Source: an uncultured Megamonas sp. (GTDB lineage: Bacteria; Bacillota_C; Negativicutes; Selenomonadales; Selenomonadaceae). From it: 49,590 bases of DNA. Of the stretch, positions 1 to 8,503 are shown piece by piece; positions within the stretch are counted from its first letter, which is position 1; each line of letters opens with the position of its first letter. The translations under genes were made by a program, and so were the position numbers. The notes beneath the pieces are model-generated. The model did no database searches and was not told the origin of the DNA. It saw only the letters and a list, made by a program, of their open reading frames with translations. The stretch is taken from positions 1 through 49,590 of the forward strand of contig USPM01000004.1 in NCBI GenBank assembly GCA_900556715.1, written 5' to 3'.

Positions 1-50
1 GTAGACAAGATGTAGATATCTTCCGTGCACAAATGGAATTTTACTTCTAA
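1..50 (+). CDS. C-terminal end of an outer-membrane beta-barrel protein (partial)
   Basis: The frame beginning at base 3 is open to a TAA at 48-50 and encodes a short tail ending RAQMEFYF. A final strand alternating polar and aromatic residues and ending in Phe is the usual C-terminal signature of outer-membrane beta-barrels recognised by the BAM machinery. The rest of the gene lies left of the window, so the family is not determined. An OmpM-type porin like the one at the right edge is a reasonable guess. The terminator at 99-138 fits this as the gene end. Confidence 0.5.
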   Translation, partial: RQDVDIFRAQMEFYF

Positions 51-98
51 TAATACCAATAGTAATTATAAATTTAATAAATCGGTATTATAAGGTAG

Positions 99-138
99 AA
101 AAGACATCTTTTAAATTAATTTTTAAGAGATGTCTTTT
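99..138. terminator. Bidirectional Rho-independent terminator
   Basis: An 11-bp stem (AAAAGACATCT at 99-109, paired with AGATGTCTTTT at 128-138) encloses an A/T-rich loop, with A-runs on the left and T-runs on the right. It lies between the + strand partial barrel gene and the - strand DUF362 gene, so it can serve both. Confidence 0.75.
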
Positions 139-150
139 TATTTATATTAA

Positions 151-1173
151 TTAGAGGAAAATCAATTCATATTGAGGATTGCCCATTTTTAAATCACGCA
201 TAGCTGTCAATTGGTGTAGTCCATGACGAGATTCAATGCGTTCTACTAAATCTTGATTATTTGGTTGAGCGTATACTAGATCAATAGAAGCTTGATCTAT
301 AGCGAGTAAATCAGTTGAAGCTAAGATGCCAATATCAGGGATTGTAGGTTCAGCAGCAGATAATCCCGCACAATCACAGTCAACAGACATTCTACGTAAA
401 ACATTTATAAATACAATATGTTTTCCAAAATAATCAATAACAGCCTTGGCTGATTCTGCCATATTTTCCATTAATTGTTCTTTGCTTGGCCATTGTCCCC
501 AATCTGCAGGTTGATTATTGACTGAAACTCCATGAACCATTGATTTACCAATTCTGCCATCAGCACAACCAATAGCAATATTTTTCATTGATCCACCATA
601 TCCACCCATAGCATGACCTTTGAAATGAGTTAATACAATCATAGAATCATAATTGACGATATTTTTACCCATAGAAATTTCTTTGAAATGTTTACCATTA
701 CGTACGGGAAGCATAACAGTACCATTTTCATCCATGATATCTACAGGACAAAAATTCCAGCCATTTACTTTTAATGTTTCTCTATGGCTTTCAGTAGTAT
801 ATCTATCACCTTTATATAAAGTATTTGTTTCAACTATATTACTATTAGGTACATGTTCTTGGAATGTGCGAACCATTTCTCTAGGTAAAATATTAGGACC
901 ATTTTTTTCGCCAGTATGAAGTTTGATAGCAGTTTTTCCATAAATACCTTCATTGATTAAATTATATAATTTTAATAGATTTTCTGCGTCTATTTGAGGT
1001 GAAAAATATACTTTAGCCTTTGAGCCAATCATATTATTATTTACTTTAGTGCTAGCAATTACGGGAGCTTGAGCAAAAGAATGAGATAGGTTATTTGTTA
1101 GTCCATAAGTTGCTGCACCGATAACAGCACCACCAGCAACTTTAAAAAAATCACGTCGGGAAAAATTTTTCAT
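151..1173 (-). CDS. Tat-exported DUF362 domain protein
   Basis: A 340-residue protein of the DUF362 family, whose biochemical role is not established; some relatives carry iron-sulfur clusters. The N terminus is a clear twin-arginine signal (SRRDFFK, Arg6-Arg7), then a Gly/Ala-rich hydrophobic stretch and a likely cleavage site after AQA near residue 36, so export of the folded protein is expected. Family-type segments include HFKGHAMGGYGGSMKN and CADGRIGKS mid-protein and a DCDCAG cluster with candidate metal or cluster ligands. No separate ferredoxin domain is present. The start is supported by GAGAGGT about 8 bases upstream. It lies 42 bases downstream of the sigma54 activator gene on the same strand and may be co-transcribed with it. 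Confidence 0.85.
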   Translation of the reverse strand: MKNFSRRDFFKVAGGAVIGAATYGLTNNLSHSFAQAPVIASTKVNNNMIGSKAKVYFSPQIDAENLLKLYNLINEGIYGKTAIKLHTGEKNGPNILPREMVRTFQEHVPNSNIVETNTLYKGDRYTTESHRETLKVNGWNFCPVDIMDENGTVMLPVRNGKHFKEISMGKNIVNYDSMIVLTHFKGHAMGGYGGSMKNIAIGCADGRIGKSMVHGVSVNNQPADWGQWPSKEQLMENMAESAKAVIDYFGKHIVFINVLRRMSVDCDCAGLSAAEPTIPDIGILASTDLLAIDQASIDLVYAQPNNQDLVERIESRHGLHQLTAMRDLKMGNPQYELIFL

Positions 1174-1215
1174 AAAAAATACCTCTCAAGAAAATATTTT
1201 ATAATTAGGAGGTTT

Positions 1216-3171
1216 TTAGATAGCTTTTAAACTGTATTTTCCTGATGATATTTTTATATAGTTTTCTTTTTGTAAAATATCAAGAATTTCACGGATTTTA
1301 TTTTCGGAAATGGAAAATTTATGTGCTAGAGAACGCCTTCCAATGGGTTGTTTGAATTTATTACAGCGTTTAATTTCAGATAATATTTCTTCTTTTAAAT
1401 TAATAGTTTCATTAGGAATATTAAAAATTTCAATTTTAATATCTTCAGGTAAATCACTACTTTGAGGTGGTTCATTAGGGCAAATATTAGTTAAATATTC
1501 AACTACATTTTGTAATTCACGAATATTACCAGGCCAAGAATAATTTTGTAAGCAGGTTTTTATATTAGAAAAATATATTTTCGCATCTATGGATAGAGGT
1601 TTGTATTTCTTATAAAAATTATAAGCAAGAGGTAAAATATCTTCTTTGCGTTCACGTAGTGCAGGCATTTTTAGTGGCAGTACATTTAAGCGATAATATA
1701 AATCTTCACGCATTAAGCCTGTTTTTATATGTTCCTTTAAATTATGATTAGTAGCAACAATAATACGAACATCAATAGGAATTACTTTTATACTGCCAAC
1801 ACGACGAATTTGTCGTTCTTGAAGCACGCGTAATAATTTTACTTGAAAAGGTAGAGGGGCATCGCCTATTTCATCTAAAAATAGTGTTCCTTTATGAGCA
1901 GCTTCAAATAAACCTGATGAGCCACCTTTTTTAGCACCAGTAAAAGAGCCTTCAACATAACCAAATAATTCAGATTCCAAAAGTGTTTCAGATAGGGCTG
2001 CAAAGTTAATAGCGACGAAAGGGCCAGAACTTCTATTAGAAGCATTGTGAATACTTTGAGCTAATAATTCTTTACCCGTGCCAGATTCACCTTGAATAAA
2101 AACAGTAGAGTCTGATTTGGCCATTTTTTGTGCAAGTGATAATACTTTTTGAAGTGCGGGACTTTTGCCAATGATATTAGAAAAATTATAGCGAGCAATA
2201 TTTTGTTCTTGATATAAACGACGACGTACAGATTCTTCTAGTCGATGAATTTCAGAAACATCTTTTAAGACGAATAGTTTACCATTATCACTATTTTTAG
2301 CATAGAGCGGAATTTCTGAAATTAATAGTTCTTGTGAAGGGAGTTTTAATATGCCTTCTTTTCGAGGATTATTTACAGTTTTAAAAAAGTTCTCATTTAA
2401 AAAAGTTTCGCTATCTTGGCCAATAATTTTACTAGCTTTTTGGGAAAATAATTTTTCGGCAATAGGATTGAAAACAGATATTTTATTTTCTTTGTTGATA
2501 GCGATTAAACCATCATGGACATTATTGATTACAGTTTTAAAACGTTCTTTCATTTTGCTACTATCAATTAATAGTTTGTTGCCTGTTTTTATTAATTTAA
2601 TTATATCCTGAATGTATTTTGCAGATAGTATATTAGCGAATTTATCTAATATATTAAAATGCATGAGAATTTCAATGATAGATGTGATATCTACTAAACG
2701 TGTTTTGATGTCGATGATATGATTTACAAAGCTAGGTACAAGCTCGTTTTCTCCAGGGGTTATAGCTATTTTTAGTTTGGGATAATTTTTTATTCCTGGA
2801 TAATATGGAAAATAATTTATATGGTCTATACCTAATGTTTGTAATAATAAAATAGTTTCTTCGGCACTATCTTTAGAGTCATTGACTAGCAGGACATCAC
2901 TATATTTAGGTAATTTAAATAATTTACCAATTTCATGGTAATTTATAGAACGACGTGCAATAATATATGGAACATTTTGGGGATGAAAATTAATTCTTTC
3001 GAAAGCATATTCACTAGAGTAAAGAATTAAGTCAACTTCTAGGTTAGTAGGTGGTGGTGAAGAGGAGTAGTAATATTTGATATCTAAAGAAGAGTAAAGA
3101 ATATTACGTAATTGTTCATAAATAGTATGAGCAGTATTATATCCTAGAGAAATAATAACTAATTTTTTCAT
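1216..3171 (-). CDS. Sigma54-dependent transcriptional activator with PAS domain
   Basis: A 651-residue bacterial enhancer-binding protein. Residues 1-165 form an N-terminal region with two alpha/beta-like halves that I cannot assign to a named sensor. Residues about 210-310 are a PAS domain. Residues about 330-560 are the AAA+ domain, with Walker A GESGTGKE (361-368), the sigma54-contact loop as GSFTGA (408-413, Ala of GAFTGA replaced by Ser) and Walker B LFLDEIGD (430-437). The C terminus (about 600-651) looks like a winged helix (RRSLAHKFSISENKIREIL, then a short beta pair) rather than a Fis-type helix-turn-helix. It is transcribed away from yjiH-yjiG-iadA, whose promoter is a sigma54 type, so it is the obvious regulator of that operon. 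Confidence 0.93.
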   Translation of the reverse strand: MKKLVIISLGYNTAHTIYEQLRNILYSSLDIKYYYSSSPPPTNLEVDLILYSSEYAFERINFHPQNVPYIIARRSINYHEIGKLFKLPKYSDVLLVNDSKDSAEETILLLQTLGIDHINYFPYYPGIKNYPKLKIAITPGENELVPSFVNHIIDIKTRLVDITSIIEILMHFNILDKFANILSAKYIQDIIKLIKTGNKLLIDSSKMKERFKTVINNVHDGLIAINKENKISVFNPIAEKLFSQKASKIIGQDSETFLNENFFKTVNNPRKEGILKLPSQELLISEIPLYAKNSDNGKLFVLKDVSEIHRLEESVRRRLYQEQNIARYNFSNIIGKSPALQKVLSLAQKMAKSDSTVFIQGESGTGKELLAQSIHNASNRSSGPFVAINFAALSETLLESELFGYVEGSFTGAKKGGSSGLFEAAHKGTLFLDEIGDAPLPFQVKLLRVLQERQIRRVGSIKVIPIDVRIIVATNHNLKEHIKTGLMREDLYYRLNVLPLKMPALRERKEDILPLAYNFYKKYKPLSIDAKIYFSNIKTCLQNYSWPGNIRELQNVVEYLTNICPNEPPQSSDLPEDIKIEIFNIPNETINLKEEILSEIKRCNKFKQPIGRRSLAHKFSISENKIREILDILQKENYIKISSGKYSLKAI

Positions 3172-3344
3172 ATGTTTCTCCTATATATTTATAATCATTT
3201 AATTATTGAGGTAATAATAAATTATTCTAACATAATTTATTATATTAAAGAAGTAAAGATTTTTTAGTATACAAAGTATCAAAAATATTATAATAAAATA
3301 TTTTGTTGAATAGAATAGTGATATAAAGGTTTTAGATTAAAAAA

Positions 3345-3415
3345 TAAGAATATTATTTAGCTATTCTTAAAGTTAATGGGAATTTTAAAATAAAATAATA
3401 TAAGTTTCCCGTTAA
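3345..3415. promoter_or_regulatory. Candidate enhancer sites (two inverted repeats)
   Basis: Two dyads sit upstream of the sigma54 promoter. TAAGAATA (3345-3352) pairs perfectly with TATTCTTA (3362-3369). TTAATGGGAA (3373-3382) pairs with TTCCCGTTAA (3406-3415) with one mismatch, and its G/C core stands out in an otherwise A/T-only stretch. The second dyad is centred about 120 bases before the expected start of transcription, a normal distance for an activator bound upstream and looping to sigma54 polymerase. Which repeat is bound is inference. Confidence 0.45.
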
Positions 3416-3485
3416 AATAAATACATTAAATAAAAAAATATAATACAAATGTACATATATAATAGATAATTAAAACAAAATATAC

Positions 3486-3502
3486 TTGGCATGAAAATTG
3501 CT
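3486..3502 (+). promoter_or_regulatory. Sigma54 (-24/-12) promoter
   Basis: TTGGCATGAAAATTGCT matches the RpoN consensus (TGGCACG-N4-TTGCW) with one change, and the invariant GG (3488-3489) and GC (3500-3501) are separated by exactly 10 bases. Transcription would begin near 3512, about 40 bases before yjiH. The divergent gene encodes a sigma54 activator, which supports the call. The rest of the 380-base gap (3172-3551) is very A/T-rich and holds the two dyads listed separately. Confidence 0.88.
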
Positions 3503-3551
3503 ATATAAATATAGTGAATTTATATCTTAAGTATATTTGGGAGTGATTTTT

Positions 3552-4187
3552 ATGGAAAAACGCAATGATGATTTGAAAATTAAGGTACCATGGTACGGTT
3601 ATGTTGTTTTTGTATTAGCAATTTTATTATTTTCAGGAATTTTTTCTTCTTCTGATGGGGTTTTACGTGCATTAGATTTCAATGTATTGAATGGTAGTTT
3701 TGGGCAAATACCAACTGATAAGGCTATGAGCTTTAGAGGTGCTGGTGGTAGCGGTGCTAAAGATGGCTTTTTATTTGCTTTAGAACTTATTCCTGCTGTT
3801 ATTTTAGCTTTAGGAATTGTAAATGTTATTGATGGTTTGGGTGGATTGAAGGCTGCTCAAAAATTAATGAACCCATTGTTAAAACCTTTACTTGGTGTAC
3901 CGGGTGTTTCTGCACTTGCAAATATTGCTAATATGCAAAGTACAGATGCTGCTGCTGGTATGGTTAAAGAATTAGTTGATGAAGGAAAATTGACAGATAA
4001 AGAACGTTCTGTTATCATCACGTATCAAACAAGTGGTAGTGCGTTTATAACAAATTACTTTTCTTCTGGTGCTGCTGCTTTTAGTGTTTTACTTGCACCA
4101 ATCATTGTACCTTTGCTTGTGATTTTTGTATTTAAAATCGTGGGTGCAAATTTAATGCGTTTGTATTTTAAATTTATTGGAGAATAA
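3552..4187 (+). CDS. yjiH: YjiH-family membrane protein (nucleoside-recognition/GATE fold)
   Basis: A 211-residue integral membrane protein resembling E. coli YjiH, first gene of an operon with yjiG and iadA, the same trio that accompanies iadA in E. coli. Hydrophobic segments lie near residues 15-35, 75-95 and in the last 40 residues. The central stretch NMQSTDAAAGMVKELVDEGK and following TSGSAFITNYFS is typical of the GATE/spore-maturation family. The ATG at 3552 follows a GGGAG-type site; an in-frame TTG at 3537 overlaps that site and is less likely. Function is unproven; the operon suggests import or export of an isoaspartyl dipeptide or its products. Spacing to yjiG is 14 bases. Confidence 0.85.
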   Translation: MEKRNDDLKIKVPWYGYVVFVLAILLFSGIFSSSDGVLRALDFNVLNGSFGQIPTDKAMSFRGAGGSGAKDGFLFALELIPAVILALGIVNVIDGLGGLKAAQKLMNPLLKPLLGVPGVSALANIANMQSTDAAAGMVKELVDEGKLTDKERSVIITYQTSGSAFITNYFSSGAAAFSVLLAPIIVPLLVIFVFKIVGANLMRLYFKFIGE

Positions 4188-4201
4188 GTGAGGTAAGACA
4201 G

Positions 4202-4690
4202 ATGAGTGATAATAAAGTAGAAGCTATCCAGAAAAAAACGATTTTAGATTTATTTATTGATGGTGCTAGAAAAGGTTTTACTATTGGTACTACTAGTTTG
4301 TTACCAAATGTTGTAATGGCATTTGTTATTATTCGTATTTTAGATGTTACAGGTCTTTTACATTTGATTGGTGTTGTATTTCAGCCTGTAATGGGACTTT
4401 GGGGCCTTCCTGGTGAAGCAGCAACAGTTTTAATCACTGCTTTAATGAGTATGGGCGGTGGTGTAGGTGTAGCAATGAGCTTATATACTGCGGGTTCTTT
4501 AGATTCCATGCAAGTAACTGTTCTTTTACCTGCTATCTATTTGATGGGTAATCCTGTACAGAATGTAGGTCGTTGTTTGGGTATTTCTGGTGTAAATACT
4601 AAACATTATCCTGCGATTATTTTAATTTGTGTAATTAATGCATTATTATCTATTTGGGCAATGCGTTTTATTATGTTATTTTTACAATAA
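4202..4690 (+). CDS. yjiG: YjiG-family membrane protein (spore-maturation B-like)
   Basis: A 162-residue membrane protein of the YjiG/SpmB type, partner of the preceding YjiH. Gly-rich helices are visible (LITALMSMGGGVGVAMSL, then a conserved GNPVQNVGRCLGISG loop), with hydrophobic segments at about 30-55, 75-105 and 140-160. YjiH and YjiG probably form a two-part membrane complex, since they resemble the halves of longer nucleoside-recognition proteins. The gene is preceded by a GAGGTAAGACAG site and lies 25 bases before iadA. Substrate unknown; a role with isoaspartyl peptides is inferred only from the operon. Confidence 0.85.
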   Translation: MSDNKVEAIQKKTILDLFIDGARKGFTIGTTSLLPNVVMAFVIIRILDVTGLLHLIGVVFQPVMGLWGLPGEAATVLITALMSMGGGVGVAMSLYTAGSLDSMQVTVLLPAIYLMGNPVQNVGRCLGISGVNTKHYPAIILICVINALLSIWAMRFIMLFLQ

Positions 4691-4715
4691 GTTTATAATA
4701 AGAAGGTTGATTTAA

Positions 4716-5909
4716 ATGAATACAGAAAAAAGATTTTTTACTTTATTAAAAAATGCACATGTTATTGCTCCTGAAGATTTAGGAGTTAAAGATATTTTAG
4801 TAGCTGGTGAAAAAATCGCTATGATAGGTGAAGATTTATCTTTACCAGCAGTATATGATTGCGAAGTAGTTGATTGTGAAGGCAATTATGTAGTACCAGG
4901 TTTTATCGACTCTCATGTACATTTAATCGGTGGTGGCGGTGAAGGTGGTTATGCTACGAGAACACCAGAAATCCAATTAACAGATATCACAACTTCTGGT
5001 GTAACTACAGTACTTGGTCTTTTAGGTACAGATGGTGTAACTCGTCATGTGGCTAGCTTACTTGCCAAAGCTCGTGGTCTTGAAGATGAAGGTATTACAG
5101 CATATATTTATTCTGGTTCTTATGAAATTCCAACACCAACAATTACAGGTAGTGTACGCAATGATATTATTTTGATCGATAAAGTAATTGGTACTGGTGA
5201 AATTGCTATGTGCGATCATCGTTCTTCTCAATCACCAAAAGAAGCTTATCAACAGATTACAGCAGAAGCTCGTGTGGGCGGTATGCTCAGCGGTAAAGCT
5301 GGTGTAGTTAATATGCATTTAGGTGATGGTGAAGATGGATTAAAAATGCTTTATGAAATCACTAAAAATGGTGAAATTCCTAAAACACAAATCATTCCAA
5401 CTCATGTGAACCGCAATAAACGTTTATTTAAAGAAGCTATTGAATGGGCAAAACAAGGCGGTATTATGGACGTAACTTCTAGTGTTAGCCCAGAGTCCGG
5501 TTCTAGTCATTCTGTAAAATCCAGTGAAGCTGTAAAACAAGCATTAGAAGCTGGTGTTAATATTGAAAATATCACCATGAGTTCTGATGGTAATGGTAGT
5601 ATGCCAATTTTTGATGAAGCTGGTAATAATATTGGCGTTGGTGTAGCGAGCCAAATTTCTATTTTGAATGAATTTAGAGATATGGTACAAAAAGAAAATA
5701 TTGCGATTACAGATGCTATAAAAATTATTACAAGTAATATTGCTAAATTCACTAAATTATATCCAAGAAAAGGTTGCTTAGCTAATAATAGCGATGCAGA
5801 TATTTTAGTATTAGATAAAGATTTACAATTACAACATGTGTGGGCAAGAGGCACTCATATGGTAGAAAATGGTAAACCTATTGTATTTGGTACTTTTGAA
5901 AAAAGATAA
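4716..5909 (+). CDS. iadA: Isoaspartyl dipeptidase
   Basis: A 397-residue zinc amidohydrolase that cleaves beta-aspartyl (isoaspartyl) dipeptides left when damaged proteins are degraded; E. coli IadA is 390 residues. The N-terminal metal motif is DSHVH (His67, His69), followed by GGGGEGG with the substrate-binding Glu76. GSYEIPTPTITGSVRNDI, CDHRSSQ, NMHLGDGEDG, PTHVNRN and MSSDGNGSMP follow in the family order and supply the later His and Asp ligands. The cytoplasmic enzyme releases Asp and a second amino acid. It is the last gene of the sigma54-controlled operon and ends in a strong terminator, so isoaspartyl peptide use appears to be activated on demand, perhaps as a nitrogen or carbon source. 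Confidence 0.96.
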   Translation: MNTEKRFFTLLKNAHVIAPEDLGVKDILVAGEKIAMIGEDLSLPAVYDCEVVDCEGNYVVPGFIDSHVHLIGGGGEGGYATRTPEIQLTDITTSGVTTVLGLLGTDGVTRHVASLLAKARGLEDEGITAYIYSGSYEIPTPTITGSVRNDIILIDKVIGTGEIAMCDHRSSQSPKEAYQQITAEARVGGMLSGKAGVVNMHLGDGEDGLKMLYEITKNGEIPKTQIIPTHVNRNKRLFKEAIEWAKQGGIMDVTSSVSPESGSSHSVKSSEAVKQALEAGVNIENITMSSDGNGSMPIFDEAGNNIGVGVASQISILNEFRDMVQKENIAITDAIKIITSNIAKFTKLYPRKGCLANNSDADILVLDKDLQLQHVWARGTHMVENGKPIVFGTFEKR

Positions 5910-5936
5910 GATAATATCTTAATGTAATAATTTAGA

Positions 5937-5989
5937 TGCACTCAAATCTAAAAAAAGAAAAATTTTTTCGAGATTTGAGTGCATTTTTT
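5937..5989 (+). terminator. Strong Rho-independent terminator after iadA
   Basis: A perfect 13-bp stem (TGCACTCAAATCT at 5937-5949 with AGATTTGAGTGCA at 5971-5983) is extended inside by an A-run facing a T-run, and a T6 tract follows. Confidence 0.92.
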
Positions 5990-5992
5990 ATT

Positions 5993-6334
5993 TATTCGTT
6001 TATTAAAATGAATATTTTTTCATTTTTTATTTTAAATAAATAGATTAAATGTAATTTAATTAATACAATAAAAATGTCTTTTGTTGAAATACATAATTGT
6101 AAAATTAGCAAAATGATAACTTTTTTATTGTTAATATATTACTTTTTAATGTTAACTTGTGAAAATTAAAAATTCTTCTAAAAGTGGACATTAAACCGTA
6201 TAAAAGTAGATAAAATTGAATTAATATCTGTATTTATTAGATTTTTATTTGTTTTATATAAAATTTCGATGATAATCATTAATTTTTTCTTTTAAAATTA
6301 TCATTATAAAGATGTTTTTATTGTGTATTTAGTC
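5993..6334. other. AT-rich noncoding stretch with a Fur-like palindrome
   Basis: About 340 bases with no credible gene on either strand. The only structured element I see is an 11-bp palindrome ATGATAATCAT (6269-6279). The overlapping 15-mer TGATAATCATTAATT (6270-6284) agrees with the Fur 7-1-7 consensus at 11 of 14 positions, and a further ATTATCA lies at 6297-6303. In such AT-rich DNA this could be chance. It lies about 60 bases before the promoter of the OPT transporter gene. Confidence 0.3.
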
Positions 6335-6363
6335 TTGCACTTTGTGTAATAGTATTATACAAT
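6335..6363 (+). promoter_or_regulatory. Sigma-A promoter for the OPT transporter gene
   Basis: TTGCAC (6335-6340), 17-base spacer, TACAAT (6358-6363). Transcription would start near 6370, leaving a leader of about 30 bases with an AAAGGAGA ribosome site. Confidence 0.7.
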
Positions 6364-6398
6364 TAGGTTTGAATTTATTTGTAAAGGAGATTTAATTG

Positions 6399-8447
6399 AT
6401 GAAAGAGCATGATTTTATGAGTCATGAATTGAAGCTGCCTGAACTTACCATACGTGGTATGATTTTAGGTTTACTTATAACAATTATATTTACAGCTTCA
6501 AATGTGTATCTGGGATTAAAAGTTGGTCTTACATTTTCTTCTGCTATCCCAGCTGCAATAATTTCTATGGCAGTTTTGCGTATGTTCAAAGATTCCAATA
6601 TTTTGGAAAATAACCTTGTACAAACGCAAGCGTCAGCAGCAGGTACATTATCTGCCGTAATTTTCATTATTCCAGGTCTTTTGATGATCGGTTATTGGCA
6701 AGGATTCCAATTTTGGCAAACTTTAATGATTTGTGCTTGTGGTGGATGTTTAGGGGTGTTATTCACTATTCCACTTCGTCGTGCAATGGTAGTAAATACA
6801 GATTTACCTTATCCAGAAGGTCGTGCAGCTGCTGAAATTTTAAAAGTTGGTAGTGCTAGTTCTGAAGGTAAATCCGGTGTTAGTGGTATTAGAGATATTG
6901 TAAGCGGTGGTATCATTGCTGCACTTATCAATTTATTTTCTAGTGGATTTGGATATCTTTCTGGTTCAATGCTTACTTATTTCAGTGTTGGTAAACAAGC
7001 TGTTACACTTTTACCACTTGGTTTCTCTCCAGCACTTTTAGGGGCAGGTTATTTAATCGGTCTTGCAAGCGGTATTGCAATGCTCGTTGGTATGATTGCT
7101 GCTTGGTGCGGTTTTGTTCCTTACTTAATGTCTATTACTAATATTCCAGTAGGCACAGAACTTTCTGATGCAGCACAAAGTATTTGGTCTGCAAAAGTTC
7201 GTTTCATGGGTGCTGGTACAATGGGTATTGCAGCTATTTGGACTTTACTTACTTTAATGAGACCAATTATAGATGGTATTAGAATGTCTATTAAAGCTGT
7301 ATCTGATGGCGGTAAAGTAAATGACAATTTACATCGTATGGATACAGATATGTCACCAAAAAGTATTGGTATTGTATTCTTATTAGTTATTATCGGTTTA
7401 GTAACAGTATTTTATTCTTTCTTATCCGATGGTCATTTATCTACTGGCACAATGTGGTTATATATTGTTGTTGGTATTTTTGTAGCTGTTGCAATGGGCT
7501 TCTTCGTAGCTGCTGCTTGTGGTTATATGGCAGGTCTCATCGGTACATCTTCTAGCCCTATTTCTGGTATCGGTATTTTAGGTATTATCGTTTCTTCTAT
7601 CGTAGTGCTTGCACTTGGTGATTATGCTAATTTATTCTCATCTTCAGAAGGAACTTTATTTGCTACAGCATTTGCTATTTTTATCACTAGTGTTATTACT
7701 AGTATTGCAGCAATTTCTAATGATAATTTACAGGATTTAAAAACTGGTCTACTCGTTGGTGCAACTCCTTGGAAACAGCAGGTTGCTCTTTTAATCGGTT
7801 GTATTGCTGGTGCTATTGCGATTGCTCCAGTATTGAATCTTCTTTTTGAAGCTTATGGTTTCCCTGGTGCTTTTCCACGTGAAGGCATGGATGAAAGCCA
7901 AGCTTTATCTGCTCCACAGGCAACACTTATGACTACTATTGCTAGAGGTATTTTCAGTAGCAATATGGATTGGTCTTATATTTTCTATGGTGTTGTTTTT
8001 GGTATTATCATCATAATCATTGATGTTCTTTTGAAGAAAAACACTAAAAAATACAGCTTACCACCACTTGCTGTTGGTATGGGTATCTATCTTCCACCAG
8101 AACTTGAAATGCCACTTGTTTTTGGTGCTGTAATTGCTTATTTTGTTCATTTATATTTACGTAAACGTGCAGCAGTTCGCAGTCCACAGGATATTACAGG
8201 TGATGTAGATAACTGTAATCGTCATGGTGTATTATTCGCTTCCGGTTTGATCGTTGGTGAATCCTTGATGGGTGTTATCATGGCAGGTATCATCGTTGTT
8301 TCTGTAACTTCTGGTGGCGACGAATCACCACTTCGCATGGTTGATGCAAGCTTTGGCAGCACAGCTGAATGGCTTGGATTATTAGTAAATATTTTACTCA
8401 TGGTAGAATTTGTACGTCGTGTAGTTACTACAAAGTTAAATAAATAA
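6399..8447 (+). CDS. OPT-family oligopeptide transporter
   Basis: A 682-residue multi-spanning transporter of the OPT superfamily, whose bacterial members are thought to move small peptides and whose plant YSL members move metal chelates. Hydrophobic helices run the length of the protein. The family pattern is clear at the N terminus (ELTIRGMILGLLITIIFTASN and VYLGLKVGLTFSSAIPA), at NTDLPYPEGRAAAEILKVG and at the C-terminal PPLAVGMGIYLPPELEMP. The ATG at 6399 is 8 bases after GGAG; a TTG at 6396 directly before it is less likely. It is a single-gene unit with its own promoter and terminator. The substrate cannot be told from sequence; a possible Fur-like site upstream hints at, but does not show, an iron connection. 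Confidence 0.92.
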   Translation: MKEHDFMSHELKLPELTIRGMILGLLITIIFTASNVYLGLKVGLTFSSAIPAAIISMAVLRMFKDSNILENNLVQTQASAAGTLSAVIFIIPGLLMIGYWQGFQFWQTLMICACGGCLGVLFTIPLRRAMVVNTDLPYPEGRAAAEILKVGSASSEGKSGVSGIRDIVSGGIIAALINLFSSGFGYLSGSMLTYFSVGKQAVTLLPLGFSPALLGAGYLIGLASGIAMLVGMIAAWCGFVPYLMSITNIPVGTELSDAAQSIWSAKVRFMGAGTMGIAAIWTLLTLMRPIIDGIRMSIKAVSDGGKVNDNLHRMDTDMSPKSIGIVFLLVIIGLVTVFYSFLSDGHLSTGTMWLYIVVGIFVAVAMGFFVAAACGYMAGLIGTSSSPISGIGILGIIVSSIVVLALGDYANLFSSSEGTLFATAFAIFITSVITSIAAISNDNLQDLKTGLLVGATPWKQQVALLIGCIAGAIAIAPVLNLLFEAYGFPGAFPREGMDESQALSAPQATLMTTIARGIFSSNMDWSYIFYGVVFGIIIIIIDVLLKKNTKKYSLPPLAVGMGIYLPPELEMPLVFGAVIAYFVHLYLRKRAAVRSPQDITGDVDNCNRHGVLFASGLIVGESLMGVIMAGIIVVSVTSGGDESPLRMVDASFGSTAEWLGLLVNILLMVEFVRRVVTTKLNK

Positions 8448-8458
8448 TTAATTATAAG

Positions 8459-8502
8459 AAACGACTTCTATTATTTATTGTTTTAATAGGAGTCGTTTTT
8501 TT
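8459..8502 (+). terminator. Rho-independent terminator after the OPT gene
   Basis: AAACGACTTCTATTA pairs with TAATAGGAGTCGTTT (one wobble pair) around a short loop, followed by a T-rich run to about 8502. Confidence 0.9.
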
Positions 8503-8503
8503 A

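Noticed and set aside
3537..3551. TTG start 15 bases upstream for yjiH
   Set aside because: It overlaps the GGGAG ribosome site that serves the ATG at 3552, and the extra residues do not match the family N terminus.
5993..6334. Possible small RNA or short gene in the 340-base gap before the OPT gene
   Set aside because: No promoter-terminator pair encloses a transcript and no reading frame has a ribosome site; only the Fur-like palindrome was kept, with low confidence.
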